From JAWPMV01 sp039819665 (GTDB taxonomy: Bacteria; Bacteroidota; Bacteroidia; J057): a DNA stretch of 64,000 nucleotides. The stretch is from contig JBCBRM010000013.1 of the NCBI GenBank assembly GCA_039819665.1, positions 62,001 through 126,000 on the forward strand, in the 5' to 3' direction. Both the position numbers and the translations under genes were made by a program. Of this stretch, positions 1 to 7,653 are shown in pieces; the stretch's first letter is position 1, and every line of letters starts with the position of its first letter. The notes below the pieces were generated by a model that made no database searches, was not told the DNA's origin, and was given only the letters and a program-made list of their open reading frames with translations.

Positions 1-8
1 TTTTTCAA

Positions 9-1223
9 TCAGCTCTCTTTCTTCAGTTTTACCCGGTCAAAAAATTTCAATTCATGATCCGGCAGTAATTCAGGATAAAAAATAAATACCAAATCTTCAA
101 TAACTAAGTCAGGCCTCACTTCCGGAGTCTCGTACCAGTCATAGGCATTATGCTCATGACGCGTCCGTTTTTGATAGTGATAGACCTGCCCATTTCGATA
201 GGCTTTGAAACTGTTTAAATATGTTTCTGGAGGCCATTCCTCATCGGAGGTGCTATTCCCGATCCAAATATCAGCTTCACTGGCTAGGTCCAGCAATTTC
301 TCATTATTCATGCCTACCTGGTGACTCGGTCCATCATCTTTTAGCACATTTATCCCACCTGCAAATTCCAAAAAAGAAGTATAAAAATCATTTCTGTGAA
401 CAGACCAGTCACTTTCCGCAGAAGGAAAATAGGTCATGAACACCTTTTTTTTAGGCGATTTCTGCGCTGCCATTGATCTCAACTCCATGCATCTATTGAC
501 AAGTCGATTGAATTGTTCTTCTGCTTCTTTTTCCTTGTTAAAAAACAGAGCCGTGAATTTTATCCATTCTGCCTTGCCTAAAATTGAAGGTTCTGCCCAG
601 GCAAATTGGGGTATGGCATTAACCCCCAAGTCCCTTAATTTCTGCAAGGCCTCCAACCTATCATGATCATAGGAGTAAAGCATAAGCAGGTCAGGATTCA
701 AGGCAAGGATCAGTTCTGCCAGAGGGACTTGATGAAAGCTGTATCCTATAGAAGCAATTTCTTTCTCTTCCCACCTTTTTCGTAAGTCCAGATCATAAAT
801 TCCCCCGCCTCCCATCGCAATAATATGGTCTTTCAGTCCGAGTGAACTTAGGCGAGTTATCTCTCCATCGTCATTAGCTGCGACAGTTTGCAGGGGAATC
901 TTAATCATCCATGCATCTTTTAGCTCCTCAGGCAATTCAGGGATTGCCTGGCCTCGAGGATAAAAGACAATTTTCTGATCAAATTTTATGTCTCTTTGTT
1001 CGCTTTTAAAATGGATGTGCGCAACTTTATGAGTAGCAAAGTTTTCGACACTAAAATTTTGGGCATACTTGACGTCGATTTCCTGAGAAAAATCAACTGG
1101 CTCATCCGAAATTTGTGTCTGGAATTTTTTAGCTGATGCATCTTCAGACTTATACGGCTGACATTGTAGCAATGCAATTGCTATGAGAGCGTATAGATTT
1201 GTGCTTAGAAATTTACTGGGCAT
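9..1223 (-). CDS. Metallophore-type ABC substrate-binding lipoprotein (BtuF/FhuD-like)
   Basis: Probable periplasmic, lipid-anchored binding protein for a metal chelate or corrinoid-like ligand. The ATG at 1223 is preferred over an upstream GTG (1241) because it puts a hydrophobic signal directly before a lipobox (ALLQC, Cys21). The mature part of about 385 residues has the helical-backbone binding-protein pattern: a stretch around GGGGIYDLDLRK, then LNPDLLMLYS, then a long helix around KFTALFFNKEKEAEEQF. That fold is known for siderophore, heme, B12 and some zinc or nickel systems. No permease or ATPase for it is visible; they may lie left of the window. It is divergent from a zinc-type COG0523 GTPase across a 238-base gap holding a Zur-like palindrome, so I infer a role in zinc(-chelate) uptake. 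The fold is fairly sure; the ligand is inference. Confidence 0.7.
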   Translation of the reverse strand: MPSKFLSTNLYALIAIALLQCQPYKSEDASAKKFQTQISDEPVDFSQEIDVKYAQNFSVENFATHKVAHIHFKSEQRDIKFDQKIVFYPRGQAIPELPEELKDAWMIKIPLQTVAANDDGEITRLSSLGLKDHIIAMGGGGIYDLDLRKRWEEKEIASIGYSFHQVPLAELILALNPDLLMLYSYDHDRLEALQKLRDLGVNAIPQFAWAEPSILGKAEWIKFTALFFNKEKEAEEQFNRLVNRCMELRSMAAQKSPKKKVFMTYFPSAESDWSVHRNDFYTSFLEFAGGINVLKDDGPSHQVGMNNEKLLDLASEADIWIGNSTSDEEWPPETYLNSFKAYRNGQVYHYQKRTRHEHNAYDWYETPEVRPDLVIEDLVFIFYPELLPDHELKFFDRVKLKKES

Positions 1224-1357
1224 AGCATGTACTCTTTCCACTAAAAATACGCTTCGTTTTTATAGGTAATAGAAGTGCATTTTCTAGTTAGATACGTGAA
1301 AATAAGTCATCGTAAATTAGCGCATTCATATTGCATTAACAGGAAAAGTATCTATTT

Positions 1358-1385
1358 TTGCAACTGTGTTGCATATGTATTTATG
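1358..1385 (+). promoter_or_regulatory. Putative Zur operator overlapping promoter (box 1)
   Basis: A perfect inverted repeat TGCAAC-TGT-GTTGCA lies at 1359-1373, preceded by T-runs. The same palindrome occurs twice in front of the Fur-family regulator at 17486. A TTTG at 1357-1360 and TATTTATG at 1378-1385, one mismatch from the Bacteroidota TAnnTTTG element, flank and overlap it, so a bound repressor would block the promoter of the GTPase operon starting at 1462. It may also serve the divergent binding-protein gene. The palindrome is seen directly; assignment to Zur is inference. Confidence 0.65.
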
Positions 1386-1461
1386 GCATTTATCGAAAGG
1401 GGAGTATTTCATTCTCCTTTCAACAGGATTTTTAGGAGAATTTTTATAAAAAAGCAGGTGT

Positions 1462-2478
1462 ATGCCCTCAGAAACGAATAATTTTTCAAAGCCGACCACT
1501 ATCCTTACGGGATTTCTGGGTGCTGGAAAGACTACCTTCCTTAATCATTTGATAAGTAATAATCCTGATAAAAAGTATGCGATTATTGAAAATGAATATG
1601 GAGAGCAAAGTATAGATTCAGACCTGATATTAAGGGCGGAAGGAGATATCGTAGAGTTAAATAATGGATGCTTGTGCTGTACACTCAATGAGAATTTATA
1701 TGAGATTCTAAATACACTTTTTGATAAACGAGAAGAGTACGATGAGGTGATAATAGAAGCGACTGGAGTGGCAAATCCAGTAGGCCTAGTAGAGCCCTTT
1801 ATTATTCATCCAGCCATTAAGGAGTACTTTCCCATTTCCAATATCATCTGTATGATTGATGCCGAATTGATTGAAGAGCATTTAGCAGAAACTGAGGAAG
1901 CAATCGGCCAAATCACCTTTAGTGATGTCTTGCTTATCAATAAAACAGATTTAGTAGATGAGGCCCAAGTAGCTCATGTGAAAGCTATTTTGAGAGAGCT
2001 TAATCCGCTTGCTACTATTCTGGAAGGAAATAAAACTCAGTTCCCGGAAATAGCTGAAGGGGGAAATAGTGAAATGATTGCGGATAAGTTTAATCACAAT
2101 CATAAGGAACATTCTCACCCGGATTCTGAAACCAGTTTTCCGGTCCGTAAGAAACATACCCATCATCATCACGAACACACCAAAGAGATAAATTCTTTTG
2201 TAATTGAATTTGATCGCCCCTTCAATTATCAGACGCTTTATCATCAACTAAATGCCTATCTTGTCTTCCAATCACAAGGACTGTACAGAATGAAAGGTTT
2301 GGTTTGGGTACAAGATTCCGATAAAGCCTACATTGTGCAATCCGTAGGTAAACGGCTGGATCTGACAGAATACCCGGGTGAATATTCAGGTGATAATAAG
2401 CAAAGCAGAATCGTATTTATTGGGAAAAACCTTCAAAAGAAGAGTTTTGAACGCCTATTAAATCGTTGTTTCGCTTAG
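1462..2478 (+). CDS. COG0523 zinc-type GTPase with His-rich linker (metallochaperone)
   Basis: G3E-family P-loop GTPase of the CobW/COG0523 group, 338 residues. Walker A is GFLGAGKTT at about residues 17-25, the metal-binding CxCC motif is CLCC at 70-73, the base-recognition motif NKTD is at 160-163, and residues 211-239 form a His-rich metal-binding linker (HNHKEHSH, HTHHHHEH) before the CobW C-terminal domain. Family members load or traffic zinc under zinc limitation, often under Zur control. It heads an operon with the MerC-like gene 37 bases downstream and the ABC genes after it, behind Zur-like box 1. It closely resembles the GTPase at 16381-17403 and looks like a paralogue. Function as a zinc chaperone is strong by family and context; the client protein is unknown. 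Confidence 0.88.
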   Translation: MPSETNNFSKPTTILTGFLGAGKTTFLNHLISNNPDKKYAIIENEYGEQSIDSDLILRAEGDIVELNNGCLCCTLNENLYEILNTLFDKREEYDEVIIEATGVANPVGLVEPFIIHPAIKEYFPISNIICMIDAELIEEHLAETEEAIGQITFSDVLLINKTDLVDEAQVAHVKAILRELNPLATILEGNKTQFPEIAEGGNSEMIADKFNHNHKEHSHPDSETSFPVRKKHTHHHHEHTKEINSFVIEFDRPFNYQTLYHQLNAYLVFQSQGLYRMKGLVWVQDSDKAYIVQSVGKRLDLTEYPGEYSGDNKQSRIVFIGKNLQKKSFERLLNRCFA

Positions 2479-2515
2479 CAGGCGTCGATCCGCCAATCTT
2501 TATTACAAAAGGTCA

Positions 2516-2956
2516 ATGAATAATATCCAAACAGCATCAACTAAGTTTAATAAATCTTCAGACAGTTGGGGAGCGATCGCAAGTGCTTTATGCCTAGCTC
2601 ATTGCGTGCTTACGCCCTTCCTTTTTATTGCGCATGCTCATTCGCATGCAGAGGGACATCATGAAGCGGGTCCGGTATGGTGGGGGATGATAGATTATAT
2701 CTTTCTAGGCATTTCCTTTTTTGCCATTCAACATTCTGCAAAACACACAAACCTAAAATGGATGCCTGCTGCCCTTTATACAAGTTGGGCGCTCCTGGCT
2801 TTGTACATAGTCTGTGAAAAATATCACTTGCTACATCTAAGTCATGAACTGGTTTATGTACCTGCCTTAAGTTTGGTTTTCCTACATCTATATAACCAAA
2901 GGAATAGCCGTCGCAAGGAAGAGGATGAATGTTGTGAGCCCGAAGCAGAGATGTAG
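2516..2956 (+). CDS. MerC-like four-helix heavy-metal membrane protein
   Basis: Small inner-membrane protein of 146 residues with four predicted transmembrane helices, matching the MerC mercury-transport domain. The first helix carries a Cys-x3-Cys pair (CLAHC) followed by a proline, the expected metal-binding motif, and a His-rich loop (HAHSHAEGHHE) follows. MerC proteins move Hg(II) in mer operons, but no merR, merA or merP is present. Placement directly after a zinc GTPase and behind a Zur-like operator suggests zinc or another divalent cation instead. The C-terminal tail is acidic with two cysteines (ECCEPE). The domain is fairly secure; the transported metal is inference. Confidence 0.75.
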   Translation: MNNIQTASTKFNKSSDSWGAIASALCLAHCVLTPFLFIAHAHSHAEGHHEAGPVWWGMIDYIFLGISFFAIQHSAKHTNLKWMPAALYTSWALLALYIVCEKYHLLHLSHELVYVPALSLVFLHLYNQRNSRRKEEDECCEPEAEM

Positions 2957-3025
2957 GCCCAATCCTGAAAGAAATATTTAGTACAAAACAATCTATTCCT
3001 ATTACTACTGTAAAACCTTGTTCAT

Positions 3026-3727
3026 ATGATACACCTACATGAAGTAAACAAATCCTTCAAGGGCAAAACAGCCGTGCAGGAGCTGGATTTGCATGTTGAA
3101 AAAGGAGAGATTTTAGGCTTGTTAGGAGCGAATGGCGCGGGGAAATCTACTACCATCAATATGCTACTAGGTTTCCTGATGCCTGATTCCGGTAGCTTGA
3201 GTATTGATGAACTGGATGTGAGTAAGCATCCGGAAAAAACGAGAAAATTGACGGGGTATATTCCTGAAAATGTTTCTCTCTATCCCTATTTGAGTGGTAT
3301 AGAAAACCTCGACTACTTTTGTCGATTGGCAGGATTTACCTATTCCAATGAAGAATTATCAGATTTTCTCAATACATGTGGTTTGCAAAGTGATGCGCAC
3401 AATCAAAGAGTTTCTGATTATTCCAAAGGGATGAGGCAGAAGGTCGGAATAGCCATCGCCTACGCAAAAAAAGCAAAAGTTTATTTACTGGACGAACCTG
3501 CCAGTGGACTTGATCCTTTGGCCAGCAACGAACTATCCGCTTTACTTAAAAAGCTTGCTGACGAAGGAGCTGCTATCCTGATGGCGTCTCATGACATCTT
3601 CCGAGTAAGAGAGGTTTGCCATAGAATTGGTATCCTGAAAAATGGTCAACTGGTAAAGGAATTACGCACGGAGGAAGTAAGCGCCAACGAATTGGAGGAA
3701 CTCTATTTACAGTTCATGCAAAATTAA
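3026..3727 (+). CDS. ABC transporter ATP-binding protein
   Basis: Cytoplasmic ATPase subunit of 233 residues. It has Walker A (GANGAGKST, near residues 35-43), the signature region YSKGMRQKV, Walker B (VYLLDEP), the D-loop Pro-Ala-Ser-Gly-Leu-Asp and the switch His in ASHD. The sequence is of the ABC-2 export type (NatA/NosF/CcmA-like). Two DUF3526-type permeases follow at 3735 and 5141, so it probably powers that heterodimer. It sits 69 bases after the MerC-like gene in a run of five plus-strand genes starting behind Zur-like box 1. Substrate unknown. Confidence 0.88.
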   Translation: MIHLHEVNKSFKGKTAVQELDLHVEKGEILGLLGANGAGKSTTINMLLGFLMPDSGSLSIDELDVSKHPEKTRKLTGYIPENVSLYPYLSGIENLDYFCRLAGFTYSNEELSDFLNTCGLQSDAHNQRVSDYSKGMRQKVGIAIAYAKKAKVYLLDEPASGLDPLASNELSALLKKLADEGAAILMASHDIFRVREVCHRIGILKNGQLVKELRTEEVSANELEELYLQFMQN

Positions 3728-3734
3728 ATTCGCT

Positions 3735-5144
3735 ATGTGGCAAATCATTAAAAACGAATGGCAGTTCCTCAGGCGAACCAAATTAATGGTTGGACTGAGT
3801 GTAGGTTTTGCAGTAGTCTTATTAGTGGCCATTATTATGGCCAATTATCAAGTCAATAAACAAGCGGAAGCCCATCAGGAAGCAAAGCACCATCTTAGGT
3901 CTCAATGGGAGAGCATCGAAGCTATGAATCCTCATAGTGCAGCCCATTACGGAACTTATGTATTTAAGCCTTCCAATATGCTAAGTAGCCTGGATGAAGG
4001 AGTAAATGGCATTACCGGAAATTTGATACGGGTAGAAGGGCACGTTCAGAATGAGATGATCCATTCTGAGGCTTCTCAAATGCAGGCCATCTCTCGTTTT
4101 GGTAAGCTAAAAAGCTCCTTGCTTCTTAAGTATATTATCCCACTTCTCCTGATATTTTTAGCCTTTAGTTCGGTTAGCACAGAAAAGCAGACTGGAAGAC
4201 TTAGGTTGATTGTATTGCAAGGAGGAAATCCTGTCAAACTGGTCATAGGGAAAAGTCTGGCAGTTTGGCTTTATGGAATCATGTTATTGCTGGTTGTGAT
4301 GGTTTCTTACAGCCTACTCAATCTACAAAGCATGGACAGCAATATTCTCCAAAGAGCCTCCTGGTTTTTTGCAGTATATGCCCTTTATTACTTCATCATC
4401 AGTGGATTAACAACCTTTTTGTCTGCCCGCTGGCAAAATCCTACGCTTGCACTCACTTCTATGCTGGGTATATGGATCATCTGGACCGTTTTTCTCCCAA
4501 ATATCTTGATGAGTTCTGTAGAAAAATGGCATCCGCTTCCTAGTAGAAATGAATTTAAGGCAGCGATGAAAGAAGATCGATCCAAAGGAATTGACGGGCA
4601 TAATCCGACTGATCAGCGGGCAAATGCATTAGAAGCAAAAGTGCTGGCTGAATATGGAGTAGACAGTGTTTCTCAATTGCCGATCAATTTCGATGGAATC
4701 AGAATGCAGGCAGATGAAGAATATGGAAATCAGGTGTGGGATAAGCATTTTGGAAATATCCGGTCGGTACTCGGAAAGCAAAAACGTAGTCTTCAACTAG
4801 GGGGCATCTTCAATCCCTTCATTTCTCTGGAGAATACCAGCAAAGGTTTTTCGGGTACGGATAATCTTCACCATCAGGAATTTCTCGTTGAGGTCGAAAA
4901 CTACAGACGTGTATTTATAAAAGCCCTCAACGATGAGCATGCCTATGGAGGATCTGAAAATGGGGATTGGGGATGGAAAGCAGATAATGAATTCTATAAA
5001 TCGGTTGAAGATTTTGCTCATAAGCCTACCGAATTAAACACCGTGTTCTCGCACTATATCCTGGATATAGCCCTCTTGTTTTTCTGGTCAGTATTGACTT
5101 TGGGACTCTTGTATTTTGGAACCAAAAAGATTCAACTCATATGA
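3735..5144 (+). CDS. ABC-2 type permease, DUF3526 family (first of pair)
   Basis: Integral membrane subunit of 469 residues. It has an N-terminal helix near residues 15-36, a large extracytoplasmic segment, a group of helices from about 130 to 265, a second long soluble segment (about 265-430) and a last helix near the C terminus. This matches ABC-2 permeases with a DUF3526 extracytoplasmic region. It begins 7 bases after the ATPase gene and overlaps the second permease by 4 bases (ATGA), showing translational coupling. Such pairs in Bacteroidota often lie beside TonB receptors or metal-handling genes. Direction of transport and substrate cannot be told from sequence. Confidence 0.82.
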   Translation: MWQIIKNEWQFLRRTKLMVGLSVGFAVVLLVAIIMANYQVNKQAEAHQEAKHHLRSQWESIEAMNPHSAAHYGTYVFKPSNMLSSLDEGVNGITGNLIRVEGHVQNEMIHSEASQMQAISRFGKLKSSLLLKYIIPLLLIFLAFSSVSTEKQTGRLRLIVLQGGNPVKLVIGKSLAVWLYGIMLLLVVMVSYSLLNLQSMDSNILQRASWFFAVYALYYFIISGLTTFLSARWQNPTLALTSMLGIWIIWTVFLPNILMSSVEKWHPLPSRNEFKAAMKEDRSKGIDGHNPTDQRANALEAKVLAEYGVDSVSQLPINFDGIRMQADEEYGNQVWDKHFGNIRSVLGKQKRSLQLGGIFNPFISLENTSKGFSGTDNLHHQEFLVEVENYRRVFIKALNDEHAYGGSENGDWGWKADNEFYKSVEDFAHKPTELNTVFSHYILDIALLFFWSVLTLGLLYFGTKKIQLI

Positions 5145-6445
5145 AATTCTCCACCATATTTCTCTATGAATGGAAGCATTTCATTCGTAGTCCGTTCAAA
5201 CTAATTGCTATGTTACTTTTTATCATTGCAAGTATGTATGGCCTGCATAATGGGGCGGCTTTATTTGAAAAGCAATCCGCAGAGATCGCAAAAATTGAGG
5301 ATAAGATTGTGGAGGAAAGGGAAAGCTGGCTGGCTTATTATGAAAAAGGAGAAAAAGGACCGGAAGATCGTCCCTGGGTAGATCTTTCAGAACCTTTTTG
5401 GGCGGTTTGGAATGCTCCCATATATCATTTTAAAAGTCCTTCGCCAGCATTAGTTTACAATATTGGTCAGGCAGAGCAATACGGATTTTACAAGGATGTA
5501 AACTTCGGCGACAGTACCTATGACGCTGATATGACAGAGGAAATAGCTAATCCCGAGCGTTTACAGTCGGGTACTCTGGATTTCTCTTTTGTTGCGCTTT
5601 ATCTTTTGCCTTTACTACTCTTGATATTTCTGTATAATATAAAAGGAGCTGAGGCGGACAAAGGCTTTCTACCGCTCATATACTCTCAAACAGGAAAGGA
5701 ACATATCTGGTTACTGGCTCGGGTTTCATTTTATGGGGTTGTTTTACTCTTGTCTATGCTAGTATTGATGCTTTATGGTGCCCAGCTTACAGGGGTATTT
5801 GCATCTGCAAGCGGATCATTTTTTCAGATATTCTATTGGCTTTCGCTTTATGTGGTCTTTTGGCTGGTCATATACACCCTTATCCTTCATTATGGGAATG
5901 GCAGCATAGGAAATACCCTCAAAATGCTAGGTGTTTGGCTGTTGTTTGCCTTTATCGTTCCTGCAACGGTTCATCAATGGATCAGCATAGAGGAGCCAGC
6001 AAGTTTGATGACAGAATTTATCGATGCAAAACGGGATGAAACAGATAAGTTGTGGGAAGAAGAGGAAGAGGTAATAGAGGCTCGAATAAGCGAACTTTAC
6101 CCGGAAATTAAGGAGGCTGGAGAAGAGAATAAGAAGAGTATTCCCATAAATGAATCAGCAACTGCCCTTTCCAATGAGATGGTAAAAGAAAGTATTGCGC
6201 TTATCGAAAATCGGAATGAAAACAGGAATAAGCTCATAAGATTTACTTATTGGTTTAATCCAATGACTTTCATGCAAAACAAACTCAATGAACTTTCACA
6301 TACCCACTATCAGGATTACAAAAACTATCGAGATGAGATTCAAGGTCTGATCGATAAGCAAATCAAGGTAATGGTTTTAGATGGATGGAAAGGAGTAGAG
6401 GTCGATAAGCAAAAATACCTTGAGTATGAGCAGATATTGAGGTAG
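5141..6445 (+). CDS. ABC-2 type permease, DUF3526 family (second of pair)
   Basis: Second membrane subunit, 434 residues, with the same layout as its neighbour: N-terminal helix, soluble loop containing a Trp- and Pro-rich stretch (RPWVDLSEPFWAVW), a cluster of helices from about 147 to 285, then a charged, Glu-rich soluble region (about 295-420). Unlike its partner it shows no clear final C-terminal helix. Its start overlaps the upstream stop by 4 bases, so the two permeases should be made together as a heterodimer with the ATPase at 3026. It is the last plus-strand gene of the operon; the next gene is convergent, 33 bases away. Confidence 0.82.
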   Translation: MKFSTIFLYEWKHFIRSPFKLIAMLLFIIASMYGLHNGAALFEKQSAEIAKIEDKIVEERESWLAYYEKGEKGPEDRPWVDLSEPFWAVWNAPIYHFKSPSPALVYNIGQAEQYGFYKDVNFGDSTYDADMTEEIANPERLQSGTLDFSFVALYLLPLLLLIFLYNIKGAEADKGFLPLIYSQTGKEHIWLLARVSFYGVVLLLSMLVLMLYGAQLTGVFASASGSFFQIFYWLSLYVVFWLVIYTLILHYGNGSIGNTLKMLGVWLLFAFIVPATVHQWISIEEPASLMTEFIDAKRDETDKLWEEEEEVIEARISELYPEIKEAGEENKKSIPINESATALSNEMVKESIALIENRNENRNKLIRFTYWFNPMTFMQNKLNELSHTHYQDYKNYRDEIQGLIDKQIKVMVLDGWKGVEVDKQKYLEYEQILR

Positions 6446-6478
6446 GCTAAAGGAGAATTATTTTTTGGTACAAAGGCC

Positions 6479-7063
6479 TTACCAAAACTTATTGTCCAAC
6501 ATGGAGATAAGCGACATCCCTGCTGCCGCTCCTGAGATAAATAGGTTCCATTCTCTGTGCTTTACGCCTATCACATGTAGGAAGAGATAAGATATCCCTA
6601 CAATGAAGGAAACGACCAGAAGTTGGCCCAATTCTATTCCGATATTAAATCCTAAAAGAGGGCTAACTATTTCAGAAGGATCCATGATTAAAGCCTTGAA
6701 ATAGTTTGAGAAATCCATGCCATGGATGAAGCCGAAAAACAAAGCCATGGCATAGTTTCTCCCCATTTTTGAGTTTTTCTCAAGGGGATTTTTACTAACC
6801 ACATTATGGATAGCAGTAATAAATATCGTAGCAGGGATCAGGAATTTGATGATGTTTGAAGGGATACTAAAGATATCCATGGAAGCAAGGATGAGGGTAA
6901 GGCTATGGCCAATAGTAAAAGCAGTTACCAGAATAAGGATGTTTCTCCATTGCTCAAGCCGATAAACTGCACAAAGGGCCACCAGAAAGAGGATATGATC
7001 ATAGCCCGCCAGGTTAGAGATGTGTTCAAAGCCCAGCGTTATGTAAAAATTGAAGGGATTCAT
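6479..7063 (-). CDS. HupE/UreJ-like membrane protein
   Basis: Inner-membrane protein of 194 residues with about six hydrophobic helices. The N-terminal HISNLAGYDHILFL pattern matches the HupE/UreJ signature, whose His and Asp residues are thought to bind metal, and FGFIHGMDFS resembles the second conserved block. HupE/UreJ proteins are associated with nickel or cobalt handling; this subgroup is less well known. The gene lies 1 base downstream of a DUF6702-like periplasmic protein and surely shares its transcript. In a zinc-regulon neighbourhood a zinc role is possible but unproven; no Zur-like box was found upstream. Confidence 0.78.
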   Translation of the reverse strand: MNPFNFYITLGFEHISNLAGYDHILFLVALCAVYRLEQWRNILILVTAFTIGHSLTLILASMDIFSIPSNIIKFLIPATIFITAIHNVVSKNPLEKNSKMGRNYAMALFFGFIHGMDFSNYFKALIMDPSEIVSPLLGFNIGIELGQLLVVSFIVGISYLFLHVIGVKHREWNLFISGAAAGMSLISMLDNKFW

Positions 7064-7064
7064 C

Positions 7065-7583
7065 TTAGAAGCTTAACTGGTGAGCGGGTGTTTCTTTATT
7101 GAGCATCATACTTTTCGATTCGCCATTGATATGGGCGTAAACGATGTTGTTCTGATCAAAGAAGAGATCTGTGAAAACTGCATTTTTGATTTCAAGGGAT
7201 TTCAAAGGAGTATTTTGAGAATGCTCAAAGTAGACCCATAAGGCCGTATTATCCCCTTCTCCACTCAATCTTTTATGCTTAATTTTCAGTTCAACCAACT
7301 TCCCATTGGCCTTTACATGGAAAAATTGATTGAGGTATTCCAAGAGTAGCTTGTTAGCTTTTGGTGGCTCATTGGACTGACAGAAAGCAAGTTCCTTACT
7401 ATACGGATCGAAAACGATGGCTTCATTGACATCAGTCAAAAATAACTTGAGGTTGATAGTAAGAAGTTGTGTGCCAGTTGAATACTCAATTTCGCATAAG
7501 GATAGTCTCAAGGGATGAAAATCATCCGTTGCTGTCTTTAGAGGCTGTCCCAAAAACATTAACACACACAATAAGATGGACAT
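7065..7583 (-). CDS. DUF6702-like exported protein
   Basis: Small exported protein of 172 residues. A short hydrophobic N terminus (ILLCVLMFLG) acts as a signal or anchor, and the start FHPLRLSLCEIEY is the pattern I associate with DUF6702, a family usually found just upstream of HupE-like genes in Bacteroidota. The rest looks beta-rich with no catalytic motif. It precedes the HupE/UreJ-like gene by 1 base, so the pair probably works together in the envelope. Function unknown; the family call comes from recognition of pattern and context. Confidence 0.62.
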   Translation of the reverse strand: MSILLCVLMFLGQPLKTATDDFHPLRLSLCEIEYSTGTQLLTINLKLFLTDVNEAIVFDPYSKELAFCQSNEPPKANKLLLEYLNQFFHVKANGKLVELKIKHKRLSGEGDNTALWVYFEHSQNTPLKSLEIKNAVFTDLFFDQNNIVYAHINGESKSMMLNKETPAHQLSF

Positions 7584-7604
7584 GGTCTTAGGATTTAGAG
7601 GTTG

Positions 7605-7641
7605 GGAAGCTTCAAAATATTAGCCCTATTTTGAAGCTTCC
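7605..7641 (-). terminator. 15-bp inverted repeat, candidate terminator of the dipeptidase gene
   Basis: A perfect 15-base inverted repeat (7605-7619 with 7627-7641) with a 7-base loop lies 12 bases beyond the stop of the M19 dipeptidase gene and just before the DUF6702-like gene, both on the minus strand. There is no long T-run after it on the minus strand, so it may be a weak terminator or an mRNA-end hairpin. Confidence 0.5.
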
Positions 7642-7653
7642 TGAGGTCTCTGG

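Noticed and set aside
2516..2956. Mercury-resistance operon
   Set aside because: Only a MerC-like gene is present; merR, merT, merP and merA are missing and the context is zinc.
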